Shown here: positions 1 through 8,807 of the stretch, piece after piece
How positions within the stretch are numbered: the first letter of the stretch is position 1
How the letters are laid out: every line of letters starts with the position of its first letter
Assembly: GCA_036488815.1 (NCBI GenBank)
Contig: DASXGX010000044.1
Span: 23,936-87,935, forward strand
Length of the DNA stretch: 64,000 bases
Source of the DNA: Roseiarcus sp036488815
GTDB lineage: Bacteria > Pseudomonadota > Alphaproteobacteria > Rhizobiales > Beijerinckiaceae
Direction of reading: 5' to 3'
Position numbers and translations under genes: made by a program
The notes under the pieces: generated by a model
What the model was told of the DNA's origin: nothing
Database searches by the model: none
Seen by the model: only the letters and a program-made list of their open reading frames with translations

Positions 1-420
1 GCCGATCTTCGTCACGCCGAAGGCGGTGACGAGGCCGAGCGCGAAACACGCGGCGATCGCGAGGACGATCGCGACAGAGCCGGGCAGGGGGATGTTGGCG
101 ATATTCACATAGTCCGGCTGCAGGGTGAAGTAGGTGAGGACGATCGCCGTGGCGTTGGCGATCGCCCCCACGCTGAGGTCGATTTCGGCGGTGAGGATGA
201 CGAAGGTCAGGCCGACCGCGATGATCGCGGTGATCGACACCTGCTGCAGGATGTTTTCGAGATTGCCGACCGTCGCGAAGGACGGCGAGGCGATCGTGAA
301 GAAGGCGACGAGGATGAGCAACGTGGCGAACGGCGCGATGTTTCGCAACTGATCGCGCAAGAGGCGGCCGAGATCGAAGGCGGGGCGGCGGCTTACGGCG
401 TCGGCGTCATGCGCGTCCAT
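1..420 (-). CDS. Sugar ABC transporter permease, RbsC-like (3' part outside window)
   Basis: Inner-membrane permease of a ribose-type ABC importer. Only the first 140 codons are present; the gene runs off the left edge. Residues ~28-48 and ~61-80 are strongly hydrophobic, and TAEIDLSVG (residues 77-85) is the conserved loop of the RbsC/AraH permease family. The ATG lies ten bases past the stop of the upstream ATPase gene with AGGAG just before it, so the two are probably co-translated. Together with the ATPase and the binding protein upstream it completes one importer. The family is clear; the sugar is not. Confidence 0.88.
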   Translation of the reverse strand, partial: MDAHDADAVSRRPAFDLGRLLRDQLRNIAPFATLLILVAFFTIASPSFATVGNLENILQQVSITAIIAVGLTFVILTAEIDLSVGAIANATAIVLTYFTLQPDYVNIANIPLPGSVAIVLAIAACFALGLVTAFGVTKIG

Positions 421-430
421 TCATGGCTCC

Positions 431-1927
431 TCATGCCGCCGCCAAGAGGCGGTCCTTGCTGATCGCGCAGTCGGCGAATTCTCCCGCGAGCGTCCCCTTG
501 CGCATGACGAGGACGCGATCGGCCATCGCCAGCACGGTCTCCGGCTCGGTCGAAAGGACGATCACCGCCATGCCTTCGGCCGCCAGCGAGCGCACGATGC
601 GCACCACATCCTCCTTTGCGCCGACGTCCATGCCGCGCGTCGGCTCGACCAGCACCAGCGCCTTGGGCGGCCGGGTAAGCCATTTCGCCACGGCCACCTT
701 CTGCTGATTGCCGCCGGAGAGCGCGCCGAGCTTCGCTTCGACGCCGGCAGGCCGCACGCCGAGCCGCTGTGTCTGAGTCGCCGCCTCGGAACGCTCGGCC
801 GCTGGCCGCAGCAGCCAGCGCGAAATCCATTCGAGGAAGGCGATCGAGACGTTGCGATAGATCGGCTCCTCCCGGAACAGCATGGCGCGCCGGCTTTCCG
901 CGACATAGCCGACGCCGGCGTTTCTTCCGGCGGTGGTGTTGGCGAGCCGGACGACCTCGCCGCTCATCTTGATAAGGCCGCTCGTAGGCCTGAGCTTGCC
1001 GAAAAGGGTGCGCGCGAGCTCGATCTGCCCGCAGCCCATGAAGCCGTAGACGCCGAGGACTTCGCCGCCGCGCGCGACGAGCGAGACGTCGCGATAGAAG
1101 GGCTCGAGCGTCAGCCCATGCGCCTCGAGCACGGCCGGCGCGTCAACACGGCTCTTGAGCGCAATATCGTGGAGATAGCTCTCCTCAAGCTCCTCGCGGC
1201 CGGCGCCGATCATGCGTTCGATGATCCAGCTCTTGTCGATCCCCGGCCCGACCTTGGCGGCGGCGACGCGTGAGCCGTTGCGGAACACCGACACTTCGTC
1301 GGAGATGGCGAGAATGTCGTCGAGAAAGTGGGAGATGAAGACGAGGCTGCGGCCGCTGTCGCGCACGCGGCGCAGCACGTCGAACAGCCGCGCGATCTCG
1401 GGCGGCGACAGCGCCGAAGTCGGCTCGTCGAGAATGACGATGCGCGCGCCCGAGAACAGGACGCGCGCCAGCTCGACGAGTTGCTGCACGCCGATTGGGA
1501 AGTCGCCGAGGCGCGCCGTCGGATCGATCGTCAGGCCAAGATTGTCGAGTTGCGCCGCCGCTTCGCGCGCCATGCGCCGCCACGCGACCAGGCCGAAGCG
1601 GGTCAGCGGCTGCGAGCCGAGGAAGACGTTCTCGGCCACCGAGAGGTCAGGGGCGACGCTCAGCTCCTGGTGCACCATGCCGACCCCGGCCGCGCGCGCA
1701 TCGCGCGTCGAACGGAAATGCACCGGGCGCCCGTCGATCCGCATCTCGCCGGCATCGCCGGCGTGAACGCCGGCGATGATCTTCATCAGCGTGCTCTTGC
1801 CCGCGCCGTTCTCGCCGGCGATGCCGTGGATCGAGCCGGGCTCGAGCGAGAAGTCGACGCCGCGCAGCGCCTGGACGCCGCCAAACGCCTTGGAGACATT
1901 GGTCAGTTCGAGGCGAGGCGGCGTCAT
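431..1927 (-). CDS. Sugar ABC transporter ATP-binding protein (duplicated domain, RbsA/MglA type)
   Basis: 498-residue double ATPase that powers the adjacent sugar permease. Domain 1 has Walker A GENGAGKST (residues 38-46) and Walker B ILDEPTS near 165-171; its signature region (GVQQLVELA, ~147-155) is weakened, as is usual here. Domain 2 has a degenerate P-loop, FMGCGQIE (~296-303), an intact signature LSGGNQQ (~403-409) and LVEPTRG. One intact and one degenerate site is normal for this family. The open frame continues 5' through the binding-protein gene, but similarity to the family begins at MTPPRLELTN, so the ATG at 1927 was chosen. It starts 12 bases after the binding-protein stop. Confidence 0.93.
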   Translation of the reverse strand: MTPPRLELTNVSKAFGGVQALRGVDFSLEPGSIHGIAGENGAGKSTLMKIIAGVHAGDAGEMRIDGRPVHFRSTRDARAAGVGMVHQELSVAPDLSVAENVFLGSQPLTRFGLVAWRRMAREAAAQLDNLGLTIDPTARLGDFPIGVQQLVELARVLFSGARIVILDEPTSALSPPEIARLFDVLRRVRDSGRSLVFISHFLDDILAISDEVSVFRNGSRVAAAKVGPGIDKSWIIERMIGAGREELEESYLHDIALKSRVDAPAVLEAHGLTLEPFYRDVSLVARGGEVLGVYGFMGCGQIELARTLFGKLRPTSGLIKMSGEVVRLANTTAGRNAGVGYVAESRRAMLFREEPIYRNVSIAFLEWISRWLLRPAAERSEAATQTQRLGVRPAGVEAKLGALSGGNQQKVAVAKWLTRPPKALVLVEPTRGMDVGAKEDVVRIVRSLAAEGMAVIVLSTEPETVLAMADRVLVMRKGTLAGEFADCAISKDRLLAAA

Positions 1928-1938
1928 CGCGACGCTCG

Positions 1939-2973
1939 TTAGATCAGGAACTGATCCTCCATCCACAACATGCCGTCGGCGTTCGCCTTGGTGACGACCG
2001 GGCCGTCGGTGACGATGTTCTTGGGGATGTCGGTTCCCGTCTTGGCGCCGTTCACGACCGCCCCGACGCCGGCGATGATCGCGCCGCCGTGGATGCGGCA
2101 GGAGGGGTTGCGCACCGTCGCGTACATCGTGCCCTGCTGCACCGCCTTGATGGCCGGCGGCATGGCGTCGACACCGCCGATCTTGGTCTCGGTGCGGCCC
2201 TTCGCCTGCATCACCTTCGAGGCGGCGAGCGCCATGTCGTCGTTGTGGAAGAAGGCGGCGTCGATCTTGGGATATTTGGTCAGCAGCGCTTCCCAGATGC
2301 GCGCGACCTTGGTGACGTCCCAATCCGCCGGCTGCTCGTCGAGCACCTCTATTTTCGGGAACTTGGAGACCACCGACTTGAAGCCGCGCGCGCGCCCCTG
2401 CGCGCCGGTGTGGCCGAGCGCCCCTTGCGTCATCACGATCGTGCCTTCGCCGTTGATCGCGTTGACGAGGGCCTGCGTCACCGAGGCGCCCATGAATTCG
2501 TTGTCCGGCGCCAGGAACGTATGAACATTGATCGTGTCGAGAGGCGCGATCAGCGTGTCCATGTCGATGACGGGGATGCCGGCGTCGATCATCTTGTTGA
2601 CCGGGGCCGTGAGCGTGCCGATGCCGAACGCCTGGATCGCCACGAAGTCCCACTTCTGGGACGCCATGTTGTCGATTGCCGAGCGCTGCTTGACCGCGTC
2701 GAGCTGGCCGTCGAACCAGGTGACCTCGACGTTGAAGAGGGAGCCCCAATATTCGGCGGCCTGCTTGCCCTGAGCGCACCAGGTCGCCTGCAGGCCGGCG
2801 TTCGAGAAGGCGGCCTTGAGCGGCTTGGTCGATTTGCCGGCTTCCTTGGCCATTGCGCTGGCGATCAGGGGATTCATTCCGAATCCGCCGAACAGCGCCG
2901 CCGCGCCGCCGCCGAGGGCCGCGCTGCGAATGAGTTCACGCCTAGTATGAGAATCGATTCTCGTCGTGCCCAT
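1939..2973 (-). CDS. Sugar ABC transporter substrate-binding protein (Peripla_BP_4 type), Tat signal
   Basis: 344-residue periplasmic binding protein, first gene of the importer. The N-terminus has a twin-arginine motif (TRRELIR, residues 10-16) followed by a Gly/Ala-rich hydrophobic stretch, so export of a folded protein by Tat is likely. The rest has the two-lobed RbsB/LacI-like layout: a FSNAGLQATW start of lobe 1, the hinge-region stretch FFHNDDMALAA, and GVDAMPPAIKAVQQG near the end. GGGAGAA lies upstream of the ATG. The 162 bases before it are non-coding and should hold the operon promoter. The substrate is unknown; a pentose or sugar alcohol would be usual. Confidence 0.9.
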   Translation of the reverse strand: MGTTRIDSHTRRELIRSAALGGGAAALFGGFGMNPLIASAMAKEAGKSTKPLKAAFSNAGLQATWCAQGKQAAEYWGSLFNVEVTWFDGQLDAVKQRSAIDNMASQKWDFVAIQAFGIGTLTAPVNKMIDAGIPVIDMDTLIAPLDTINVHTFLAPDNEFMGASVTQALVNAINGEGTIVMTQGALGHTGAQGRARGFKSVVSKFPKIEVLDEQPADWDVTKVARIWEALLTKYPKIDAAFFHNDDMALAASKVMQAKGRTETKIGGVDAMPPAIKAVQQGTMYATVRNPSCRIHGGAIIAGVGAVVNGAKTGTDIPKNIVTDGPVVTKANADGMLWMEDQFLI

Positions 2974-3135
2974 AATGCGTTTCTCCCTTGGTCACGCGCT
3001 CAGCCCTTTTTGGGTCTGCGATCGGGTCTCGCCGGCGCGAGGAGAAAGGATAACATCACGTTTCGAGCACAAGCAACAGCGCCGGACCCGCAAGAGCCCG
3101 ACGTCAGCGACGGCGGCGTGGGGTAAGCGGCGAGG

Positions 3136-3981
3136 TCAGGCGGGCCCGGTCGCGACCGGGCAGTCGGACCGCGCGCCCCATTCGGCCCAGGAGCCGTCGT
3201 AGAGGCCGGCGACGCGGCCGCCGGCTTCCTCGACGGCAAGCGCGAGCATGGCGGCGGTGACGCCGGATCCGCAAGTCGTCATCACCGGCTTGCCGAGATC
3301 GACGCCGCGTTGCGCGAAGACGCCCGCCAGCTTCTCGGGCGACTTCAGATGGCCCTCCTCGACGATCTCGAGAAAAGGCAGGTTCAGGCTGCCGGGCATG
3401 TGGCCGCTGCGCAAGCCGGGCCGCGGCTCCGGCGCGCGCCCTTCGAAGCGGTCGGCCGGGCGCGCGTCGACGACTTGCGCCGCGCCGCTTGCGAGCGCCT
3501 TGCGCACGTCGTCGACCGAGGCGACGAAGCTGTGATCGAGGCGCGGCGTAAAGCGCCGCGGCTGAGGCCTCGCATCGCCCTGTTCGAGAGGTCGACCTTC
3601 GCGCACCCACTTGGGCAGGCCGCCGCCGAGGATCTTGACCTCGGTGACGCCGAAGGCGCGCAACATCCACCAGACTCTCGCCGCGGCGAACAGGCCATGC
3701 GCGTCGTAGATGACGAAATGCATGCCGTCGCCGAGGCCGAGGGCGGCCATTTCCTGCGCGAATTTGTGGGCGTCCGGCAACATGTGCGGCAGGTCGCTCG
3801 AGGTGTCGGCGATGAAGTCGATGTCGAAGAACACCGCGCCGGGAATGTGCTCGACGCGGAACTCGGCCGCGCCGTTCCGCCCGGTGGGAGGCAGGTGCCA
3901 GGAGGCGTCGATGATCCCGAGGCCCGGCTCGCCGAGATGGGCGGCCAACCAATCCGTGGAAACGAAGTTTTCGCTGGGCAT
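3136..3981 (-). CDS. sseA: 3-mercaptopyruvate/thiosulfate sulfurtransferase
   Basis: 281-residue two-domain rhodanese that moves sulfur from 3-mercaptopyruvate to cyanide or thiol acceptors. The N-terminal inactive domain has the family features SWHLPPTGR and EFRVEHIPGA. The C-terminal domain has RSGHMPGSLNLPF and the active loop CGSGVT with catalytic Cys237; a CG(S/T)GVT loop is typical of mercaptopyruvate rather than thiosulfate sulfurtransferases. It is the last gene of a cysteine synthase - AlaX - sulfurtransferase operon on the minus strand, 42 bases after AlaX. The sulfur-metabolism neighbours agree with the assignment. Confidence 0.92.
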   Translation of the reverse strand: MPSENFVSTDWLAAHLGEPGLGIIDASWHLPPTGRNGAAEFRVEHIPGAVFFDIDFIADTSSDLPHMLPDAHKFAQEMAALGLGDGMHFVIYDAHGLFAAARVWWMLRAFGVTEVKILGGGLPKWVREGRPLEQGDARPQPRRFTPRLDHSFVASVDDVRKALASGAAQVVDARPADRFEGRAPEPRPGLRSGHMPGSLNLPFLEIVEEGHLKSPEKLAGVFAQRGVDLGKPVMTTCGSGVTAAMLALAVEEAGGRVAGLYDGSWAEWGARSDCPVATGPA

Positions 3982-4023
3982 GTTGGAAATCTCGGCTGCC
4001 TGTTGACTGATGGTTCGCGCGGC

Positions 4024-4737
4024 TCAGGGCGCCTGCAAGGCGATGCGCACCCGTCGGTTGATCCGTCCCTTCTTCTCGATGCCGGTGACCTCGGCCCGGC
4101 CGATCTCGCCGGTGCGCGCGACGTGGGTGCCCCCGCAAGGCTGCAGGTCGAGACCGGCGATCTCGACGAGGCGCACGCGGCCGGTCCCGGTCGGCGGCTT
4201 GACCGACATGGTCTTCACTAGGCCGGGATTGGCGGCGAGTTCGTCGTCGCTGATCCAACGGGTGCGGACTTCCGCGTCGGTGGCGATCAACTCGTTGAGA
4301 CGCCGCTCGACGTCGGCCTTGTCGAGCGCGGTTTCGCCGGAATCGAAGTCGAGCCGCCCGTCGCCGTCGCCGACCGAGCCGCCCGTCACCGGATAGGGGA
4401 GGACGACGGAGAGGAGATGCAGCGCGGTGTGGGCGCGCATACGCCGATAGCGCAGATCCCAGTCGAGCTCCGCGACCAGTGTTTCTCCCGCAACGGGAAG
4501 GGTCGAGCCTGCGGCGGGAACATGGAGGATCCCGCGTCGATCCGCGTCGTAGATCGTGTCGACGATGTCGATCGCCGATCCGTCGGCGCGCCGCAAGCGT
4601 CCGCGATCGCCCGCCTGGCCGCCGCCGCGCGCATAAAAGATCGTTGCGTCGAGCATGACGCCCTCCGGCCGCGCGGCGACGACGCGCCCCTCGAGCTCGC
4701 GCCGATACGGCGCCTCGCGAAAGAGCGGCTCGGTCAC
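4024..4737 (-). CDS. alaX: Alanyl-tRNA editing protein AlaX-type
   Basis: 237-residue free-standing editing domain related to the C-terminal part of AlaRS; it hydrolyses Ser (or Gly) mischarged on tRNA-Ala. The zinc-binding pattern is visible: HTALH (His103, His107) and CGGTH (Cys201, His205). The GGGQAGDRG loop near residue 40 is also conserved in the family. The GTG start overlaps the cysteine-synthase stop by four bases (GTGA), which indicates translational coupling. Placing a Ser-tRNA(Ala) deacylase between a cysteine-biosynthesis enzyme and a sulfurtransferase is notable because serine pools feed cysteine synthesis. Confidence 0.9.
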   Translation of the reverse strand: MTEPLFREAPYRRELEGRVVAARPEGVMLDATIFYARGGGQAGDRGRLRRADGSAIDIVDTIYDADRRGILHVPAAGSTLPVAGETLVAELDWDLRYRRMRAHTALHLLSVVLPYPVTGGSVGDGDGRLDFDSGETALDKADVERRLNELIATDAEVRTRWISDDELAANPGLVKTMSVKPPTGTGRVRLVEIAGLDLQPCGGTHVARTGEIGRAEVTGIEKKGRINRRVRIALQAP

Positions 4738-5765
4738 GCGAACACCTGGGGCACGCTGGCGCGCCGTTCGAGCCAGGCGGGGACGGGGAGGTCCTTGGAC
4801 CGTAGGAAGACCGGGTTGAAAAGTTTCGAGGCGTAGCGCGAGCCGGAGTCGCAGAGCAGGGTGACGATGGTGTGGCCGGGGCCGAGCTCCCGCGCCAGCC
4901 GCATCGCGCCGGCGATATTGATGCCGGACGAGCCGCCGACCAGCAGGCCCTCCTGCTCGACGAGATCGAACACGATTTGCACCGCCTCGTCGTCGGGGAT
5001 GCGATAGGCGAAGTCGACCGGCGCGCCCTCGAGGTTCGCGGTGATGCGTCCCTGGCCGATGCCTTCGGTGATCGAGGACCCCTCGCTTTCGAGAACGCCG
5101 CGCGTGTAAAAGGCGTAGAGCGCGGCGCCGTAGGGATCGGCGAGGGCGATCTTGATGCTGGGATCGCGCTCTTTGAGCGCCATGCCGACGCCCGCCAACG
5201 TGCCGCCCGAACCGACCGCGCTGACGAAGCCGTCGACCTTGCCTTCCGTCTGCGCGTAGATCTCGGGGCCCGTCGTCTCGTAATGGCCGCGCCGGTTGGC
5301 GACGTTGTCGAACTGGTTCGCCCAGATCGCTCCATTCGGCTCGGTTTTCGCAAGCACTTCAGCGAGTCGCCCCGAATATCTGACGTAGTTGTTGGGGTTG
5401 GAATAGGGCACGGCCGGCACCTCGACGAGTTCCGCGCCGACGAGCCGCAGCATGTCCTTCTTTTCCTGCGCCTGCGTATCGGGGATCACGATCACACTGC
5501 GGAAGCCGAGCGCCGCCGCGACCATGCCGATGCCGATGCCCGTGTTGCCAGCGGTTCCCTCGACGATCACGCCGCCGGGCCGCAACTGTCCGCGCGCCAC
5601 CGCGTCTTGGATGATCGCGAGCGCCGCCCGGTCTTTTACCGATCCGCCGGGATTCATGAACTCGGCCTTGCCGAGGATGGTGCAGCCGGTCGCCTCGGAA
5701 GCCGCCCTGAGCTTGATCAGGGGGGTGTCGCCGATCGCTTCGATGACGGTGGGGCGGTAGGGCAT
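4734..5765 (-). CDS. cysK: Cysteine synthase A (O-acetylserine sulfhydrylase)
   Basis: 343-residue PLP enzyme that makes cysteine from O-acetylserine and sulfide. PLP would be held by Lys44 in GGSVKDR; TAGNTG (71-76) is the phosphate/substrate loop, and a GSGG stretch follows near residue 190. An upstream in-frame ATG at 5780 exists, but AGAGGA lies inside those first codons with ideal spacing to the ATG at 5765, so 5765 was chosen. The protein is ~25 residues longer than E. coli CysK at its C-terminus, as in many alphaproteobacterial forms. A cystathionine beta-synthase-like activity cannot be excluded. Confidence 0.88.
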   Translation of the reverse strand: MPYRPTVIEAIGDTPLIKLRAASEATGCTILGKAEFMNPGGSVKDRAALAIIQDAVARGQLRPGGVIVEGTAGNTGIGIGMVAAALGFRSVIVIPDTQAQEKKDMLRLVGAELVEVPAVPYSNPNNYVRYSGRLAEVLAKTEPNGAIWANQFDNVANRRGHYETTGPEIYAQTEGKVDGFVSAVGSGGTLAGVGMALKERDPSIKIALADPYGAALYAFYTRGVLESEGSSITEGIGQGRITANLEGAPVDFAYRIPDDEAVQIVFDLVEQEGLLVGGSSGINIAGAMRLARELGPGHTIVTLLCDSGSRYASKLFNPVFLRSKDLPVPAWLERRASVPQVFA

Positions 5766-5949
5766 GACGTCCTCTTTCATTCGATCAGGCTAAGCGAAGG
5801 CGCGCGAGCCGACAAGAACGCCGGCTGGCGCGTTTCTCTAAGATTATAGGCAGGCTGGATTGACAAGGGGCAAACACCGGCGGTCTTGAGAAAATCCCAT
5901 TTCTACCGTTATTTCGTCGCGCAGCCGAATGGACGCGAGATCGACCCCG

Positions 5950-6741
5950 ATGTTTTTTATCGCCTCCAAGGTCGTGTGGTTCGTCGCGGCGCCGGTCACG
6001 TTTCTGCTGTTGGGCGCGATCGCCGGGGCGCTGTTCGTGCCGCGCAAGGTCGGGTTTTCACGCAGCGTCACCCTCTTTTGCTCGGGCGCGCTGCTTCTGA
6101 TCTCGGTCGCCCCCGTCGGGGCGCTGATGATTGAACCGCTCGAAGACCGCTTTCCACCGCCGCCCGCGACGATGCCGGCCCCCTACGGGATCGTGGTGCT
6201 CGGCGGCGCGATCGACGACGAAGCGAGCGCCATCCGGGGGCAAACGACGTTCGACGACAGCGCGGCCCGACTGACCGAGGCCGCGATCCTCGCGCGTCGA
6301 TACCCCTCCTCCCGCCTTCTCTACACCGGCGGCAGCGCATCCCTGTGGAATCCCACCTCGAGCGAGGCCCTCGAGGCGCGCAAGCTGCTGATCGCGCTCG
6401 GCGTCGATCCCGCCCGCATCACGACCGAGGACAAATCCCGCAACACCGACGAGAACGCCCGTTTCAGCGCCGCCATCGAGCATCCGAAGCCCGACCAGGC
6501 CTGGCTCGTCGTCACCTCCGCCTACCATATGCCGCGCGCGATGGGCCTCTTCCGCAAGGCGGGCTTCTCCGCTGTTGCCTATCCCGTCGACTATCGCTCG
6601 CTCGGCGGCTGGCGCGACTGGCGTCTCACCGTCGATCCGGTTCGCGGCATGCGCGTGCTCGATCTCGCAGTCCACGAATGGATCGGCCTTGTCGCCTACC
6701 GCGCGAGCGGGCGCATCGACGACTGGTTCCCGGCGCCCTGA
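5950..6741 (+). CDS. YdcF/ElyC family membrane protein (DUF218)
   Basis: 263-residue inner-membrane protein. Two N-terminal hydrophobic segments (about residues 2-26 and 38-58) are followed by the DUF218 domain: GIVVLGGAID, a TGG stretch (LLYTGGSAS), SRNTDENA and VTSAYHMPRAMGLF. These match the ElyC/SanA/YdcF family, linked in E. coli to cell-envelope polysaccharide metabolism and barrier function. The ATG at 5950 puts the first membrane segment at the very N-terminus as in relatives; an in-frame ATG at 5929 is possible and neither has a strong ribosome-binding site. The stop lies three bases from the convergent DUF3253 gene. Confidence 0.82.
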   Translation: MFFIASKVVWFVAAPVTFLLLGAIAGALFVPRKVGFSRSVTLFCSGALLLISVAPVGALMIEPLEDRFPPPPATMPAPYGIVVLGGAIDDEASAIRGQTTFDDSAARLTEAAILARRYPSSRLLYTGGSASLWNPTSSEALEARKLLIALGVDPARITTEDKSRNTDENARFSAAIEHPKPDQAWLVVTSAYHMPRAMGLFRKAGFSAVAYPVDYRSLGGWRDWRLTVDPVRGMRVLDLAVHEWIGLVAYRASGRIDDWFPAP

Positions 6742-6744
6742 GCG

Positions 6745-7038
6745 CTATTCGACGTTCGGCGCGCCGAGGCGGTAGACGCCGCGAAAATCGTGCGGATCGA
6801 CCGGCTTGCCTTTGCGATAGATGACGAGCCGGCCGGCGTCGGCGAGCCGCACCGCCGCCGCGCGTACGCCTTGCAGATGGCTGCGCCAAGCCATCTCGCC
6901 TTCGCCGCGCCCGGCGGCGTAGGCCTGCGCCGCGTCGGTCGGGCAGATCGTCCGCCCCGGCCGCGTTTCGGCGCAGAGCGTGAGAATGACGCTCTCCAGC
7001 GTCGGGGTCGAATCGGACGTATCGGGAGGCGCGTTCAT
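6745..7038 (-). CDS. DUF3253 domain protein
   Basis: 97-residue protein with the DUF3253 layout: a helical N-terminus (LESVILTLCAETRPGRTICP), the central DAAQAYAAG...W..HLQGVRAAAVRLADAGRL segment and a basic beta-hairpin (VIYRKGKPVDPHDFRGVYR). This reads like a compact winged-helix fold, so nucleic-acid binding is possible but unproven. The frame stays open well upstream, but conserved sequence begins at the ATG at 7038. It is convergent with the YdcF gene and divergent from the GST gene. Function is unknown in the family. Confidence 0.75.
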   Translation of the reverse strand: MNAPPDTSDSTPTLESVILTLCAETRPGRTICPTDAAQAYAAGRGEGEMAWRSHLQGVRAAAVRLADAGRLVIYRKGKPVDPHDFRGVYRLGAPNVE

Positions 7039-7158
7039 CGCGGCCTCATGCGGCGAGCGGCGGCGGCGGTCAAGACGAAGCGGCCCGGCCGCGCGCGCTC
7101 CCTTGACATCGCCCGGCCGCCCGCCGATTGAACTCCTGTTCTCAGACGGGGGAAGCGC

Positions 7159-7815
7159 ATGGCGCGGTTGAAGCTGGTCGTCGCCAACAAGGCCTATTCG
7201 TCCTGGTCGCTGCGGCCTTGGATCCTGCTCGCGCATTTCAAAATTCCCTTCGAGGACGTGACGATCCCGCTCGACCTCCCGGAAACGCGGGCGATGATCC
7301 TCGAACATTCGCCGACCGGCAAATGCCCTGTCTTGCATGACGGACCGATCGCGATCTGGGAGTCGCTCGCGATCGCCGAATATCTCGCCGAGGCCTTTCC
7401 CGACAAGGCGATCTGGCCGCGCGACAAGGCGGCGCGCGCGCACGCCCGCGCGCTGTCGAGCGAAATGCACGCAGGCTATCAGGCGCTGCGGCAGCATTGC
7501 CCGACCAACTTTCGCCGCCCCGTGCGGCGGATCGACCTGACCGACGCCGTCAAGGCCGACGTCACGCGCATCGAGGCCGCCTGGGCGCACGCCCGCGAGA
7601 CGTTCGGAAAAGCGGGACCGTTCCTGTTCGGCGATTTCAGCGCCGCCGACGCGATGTTTGCGCCCGTCGTCAACCGCTTCCATGTCTATGACGTCCCGGT
7701 CTCCCAGGGCACGCGCGACTATATGGACGCGATCATGGCTTTGCCAGCCTGGAAGGCGTGGATCGCGGACGCCGAGGCCGAGTCATGGCGAATCGAAAAA
7801 TACGAAAGCGTGTGA
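7159..7815 (+). CDS. Glutathione S-transferase family protein
   Basis: 218-residue cytosolic GST. The thioredoxin-like N-terminal domain has the catalytic-type serine region SSWSLRPWILL (residues ~14-24), the cis-proline stretch GKCPVLHD and the GSH gamma-glutamyl contact ES (IWESLAIAEYL). The C-terminal helical domain ends in FSAADAMFAPVVNRF. It resembles bacterial YfcF/zeta-like GSTs. GGGGGAAGC precedes the ATG. Its 3' end overlaps the start of the potassium-channel gene by 31 bases, so the two genes are probably co-expressed. The physiological substrate is unknown. Confidence 0.9.
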   Translation: MARLKLVVANKAYSSWSLRPWILLAHFKIPFEDVTIPLDLPETRAMILEHSPTGKCPVLHDGPIAIWESLAIAEYLAEAFPDKAIWPRDKAARAHARALSSEMHAGYQALRQHCPTNFRRPVRRIDLTDAVKADVTRIEAAWAHARETFGKAGPFLFGDFSAADAMFAPVVNRFHVYDVPVSQGTRDYMDAIMALPAWKAWIADAEAESWRIEKYESV

Positions 7816-8741
7816 CGTCCGCCTTCCGCATCCTCACCGGCCGCGCAGGGCGAAAAACGCCGCGTCCTCGCGTTCGCCTCGTCGGCGGACGCCGGATCAT
7901 CGCCGACGGGCTCGACGGCGCGGTGTGGACCGACTTCTACCACAACGCGATGACGGTGAACTGGCCGACCTTCTTCGGCGGCCTCGCCGCCGCCTTCGTC
8001 GCGATCAATATGATCTTCGCCGTGGTCTACGACTTCGGTCACGATCCAATCGCCAACGCGCGGCCTGGAAGTCTCGCCGATTACTTCTTCTTCAGCGTCG
8101 AGACGACGTCGACCGTCGGCTACGGCGACATGCATCCTCAGACGCTCTACGCCCACCTCGTCGCGACGAGCGAAAACTTCATCGGCATGGTGTCGATCGC
8201 GGTGATGACGGGATTGACCTTTGCGCGCTTCTCGCGGCCCCGCGCGCGCCTCGTCTTCGCCAGACACGCGGTCATCACCGTCTACGAGGGCAAGCCGACC
8301 CTGGTCATCCGTCTCGCAAACGCGCGCGCAGCCTTCATCAGCGAAGCGACGGCCAAGATGTGGGTTCTGCGCCCCACCGTGACCCTCGAAGGTCGGCGCT
8401 TCGTCGCCTTCCAGCCGCTGCGGCTGATCAAGAACGAGAATCCAGCGCTCGCTTTGAGCTGGTCCTTGTTTCATCCCATCGAGGCCGACAGCCCGCTCTA
8501 CGGCCTCGAGATGGAGGAACTGCTCTCCAGCGAGACGAACTTCATCGTCAGCATCAGCGGCTTCGACGAAACCGCGGCGCAGGTCGTCAGAGCCAGACAC
8601 ACCTTCGCAGCGCAGGACGTGCGGCCAGACCATGAATACGTGGATATCGTCAGCTTCGACGAATCTGGCGTGCGCCATGTCGATTACGCCAAGATCCATG
8701 ATACGCAGCCGAGACGCCCCGGGTCGGCGCCGCTTTCATGA
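7785..8741 (+). CDS. Inward-rectifier potassium channel (KirBac family)
   Basis: 318-residue K+ channel. It has TM1 at about residues 62-83, a pore helix and selectivity filter TVGYGD (110-115), and TM2 at about 122-147. The cytoplasmic immunoglobulin-like domain follows, with family features FARP (gate region near residue 149), RLANARAAFISEA and LKWSLFHPI-like LSWSLFHPIEADSP. The N-terminus has the amphipathic slide-helix region WTDFYHNAMTVNWP. The ATG at 7785 lies inside the GST gene and is preceded by GAGG. Bacterial Kir channels are uncommon; known ones are gated by lipids and cytoplasmic ligands. No second channel subunit is nearby. Confidence 0.92.
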   Translation: MANRKIRKRVTSAFRILTGRAGRKTPRPRVRLVGGRRIIADGLDGAVWTDFYHNAMTVNWPTFFGGLAAAFVAINMIFAVVYDFGHDPIANARPGSLADYFFFSVETTSTVGYGDMHPQTLYAHLVATSENFIGMVSIAVMTGLTFARFSRPRARLVFARHAVITVYEGKPTLVIRLANARAAFISEATAKMWVLRPTVTLEGRRFVAFQPLRLIKNENPALALSWSLFHPIEADSPLYGLEMEELLSSETNFIVSISGFDETAAQVVRARHTFAAQDVRPDHEYVDIVSFDESGVRHVDYAKIHDTQPRRPGSAPLS

Positions 8742-8807
8742 CGAGTTTGCCGATGGCCTTATTTTTTCGGCCGCTGGCGGAATGTTTTGACACGGAGAAT
8801 GAGGCTC

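Noticed and set aside
431..2779. 782-codon minus-strand open frame spanning ATPase and binding-protein genes
   Set aside because: Only the part from 1927 downwards has ABC ATPase similarity; the upstream part is an alternative frame of the binding-protein gene.
3104..5353. 749-codon minus-strand open frame
   Set aside because: Arg/Ser-rich shadow frame over three recognised genes, a usual effect of high GC.
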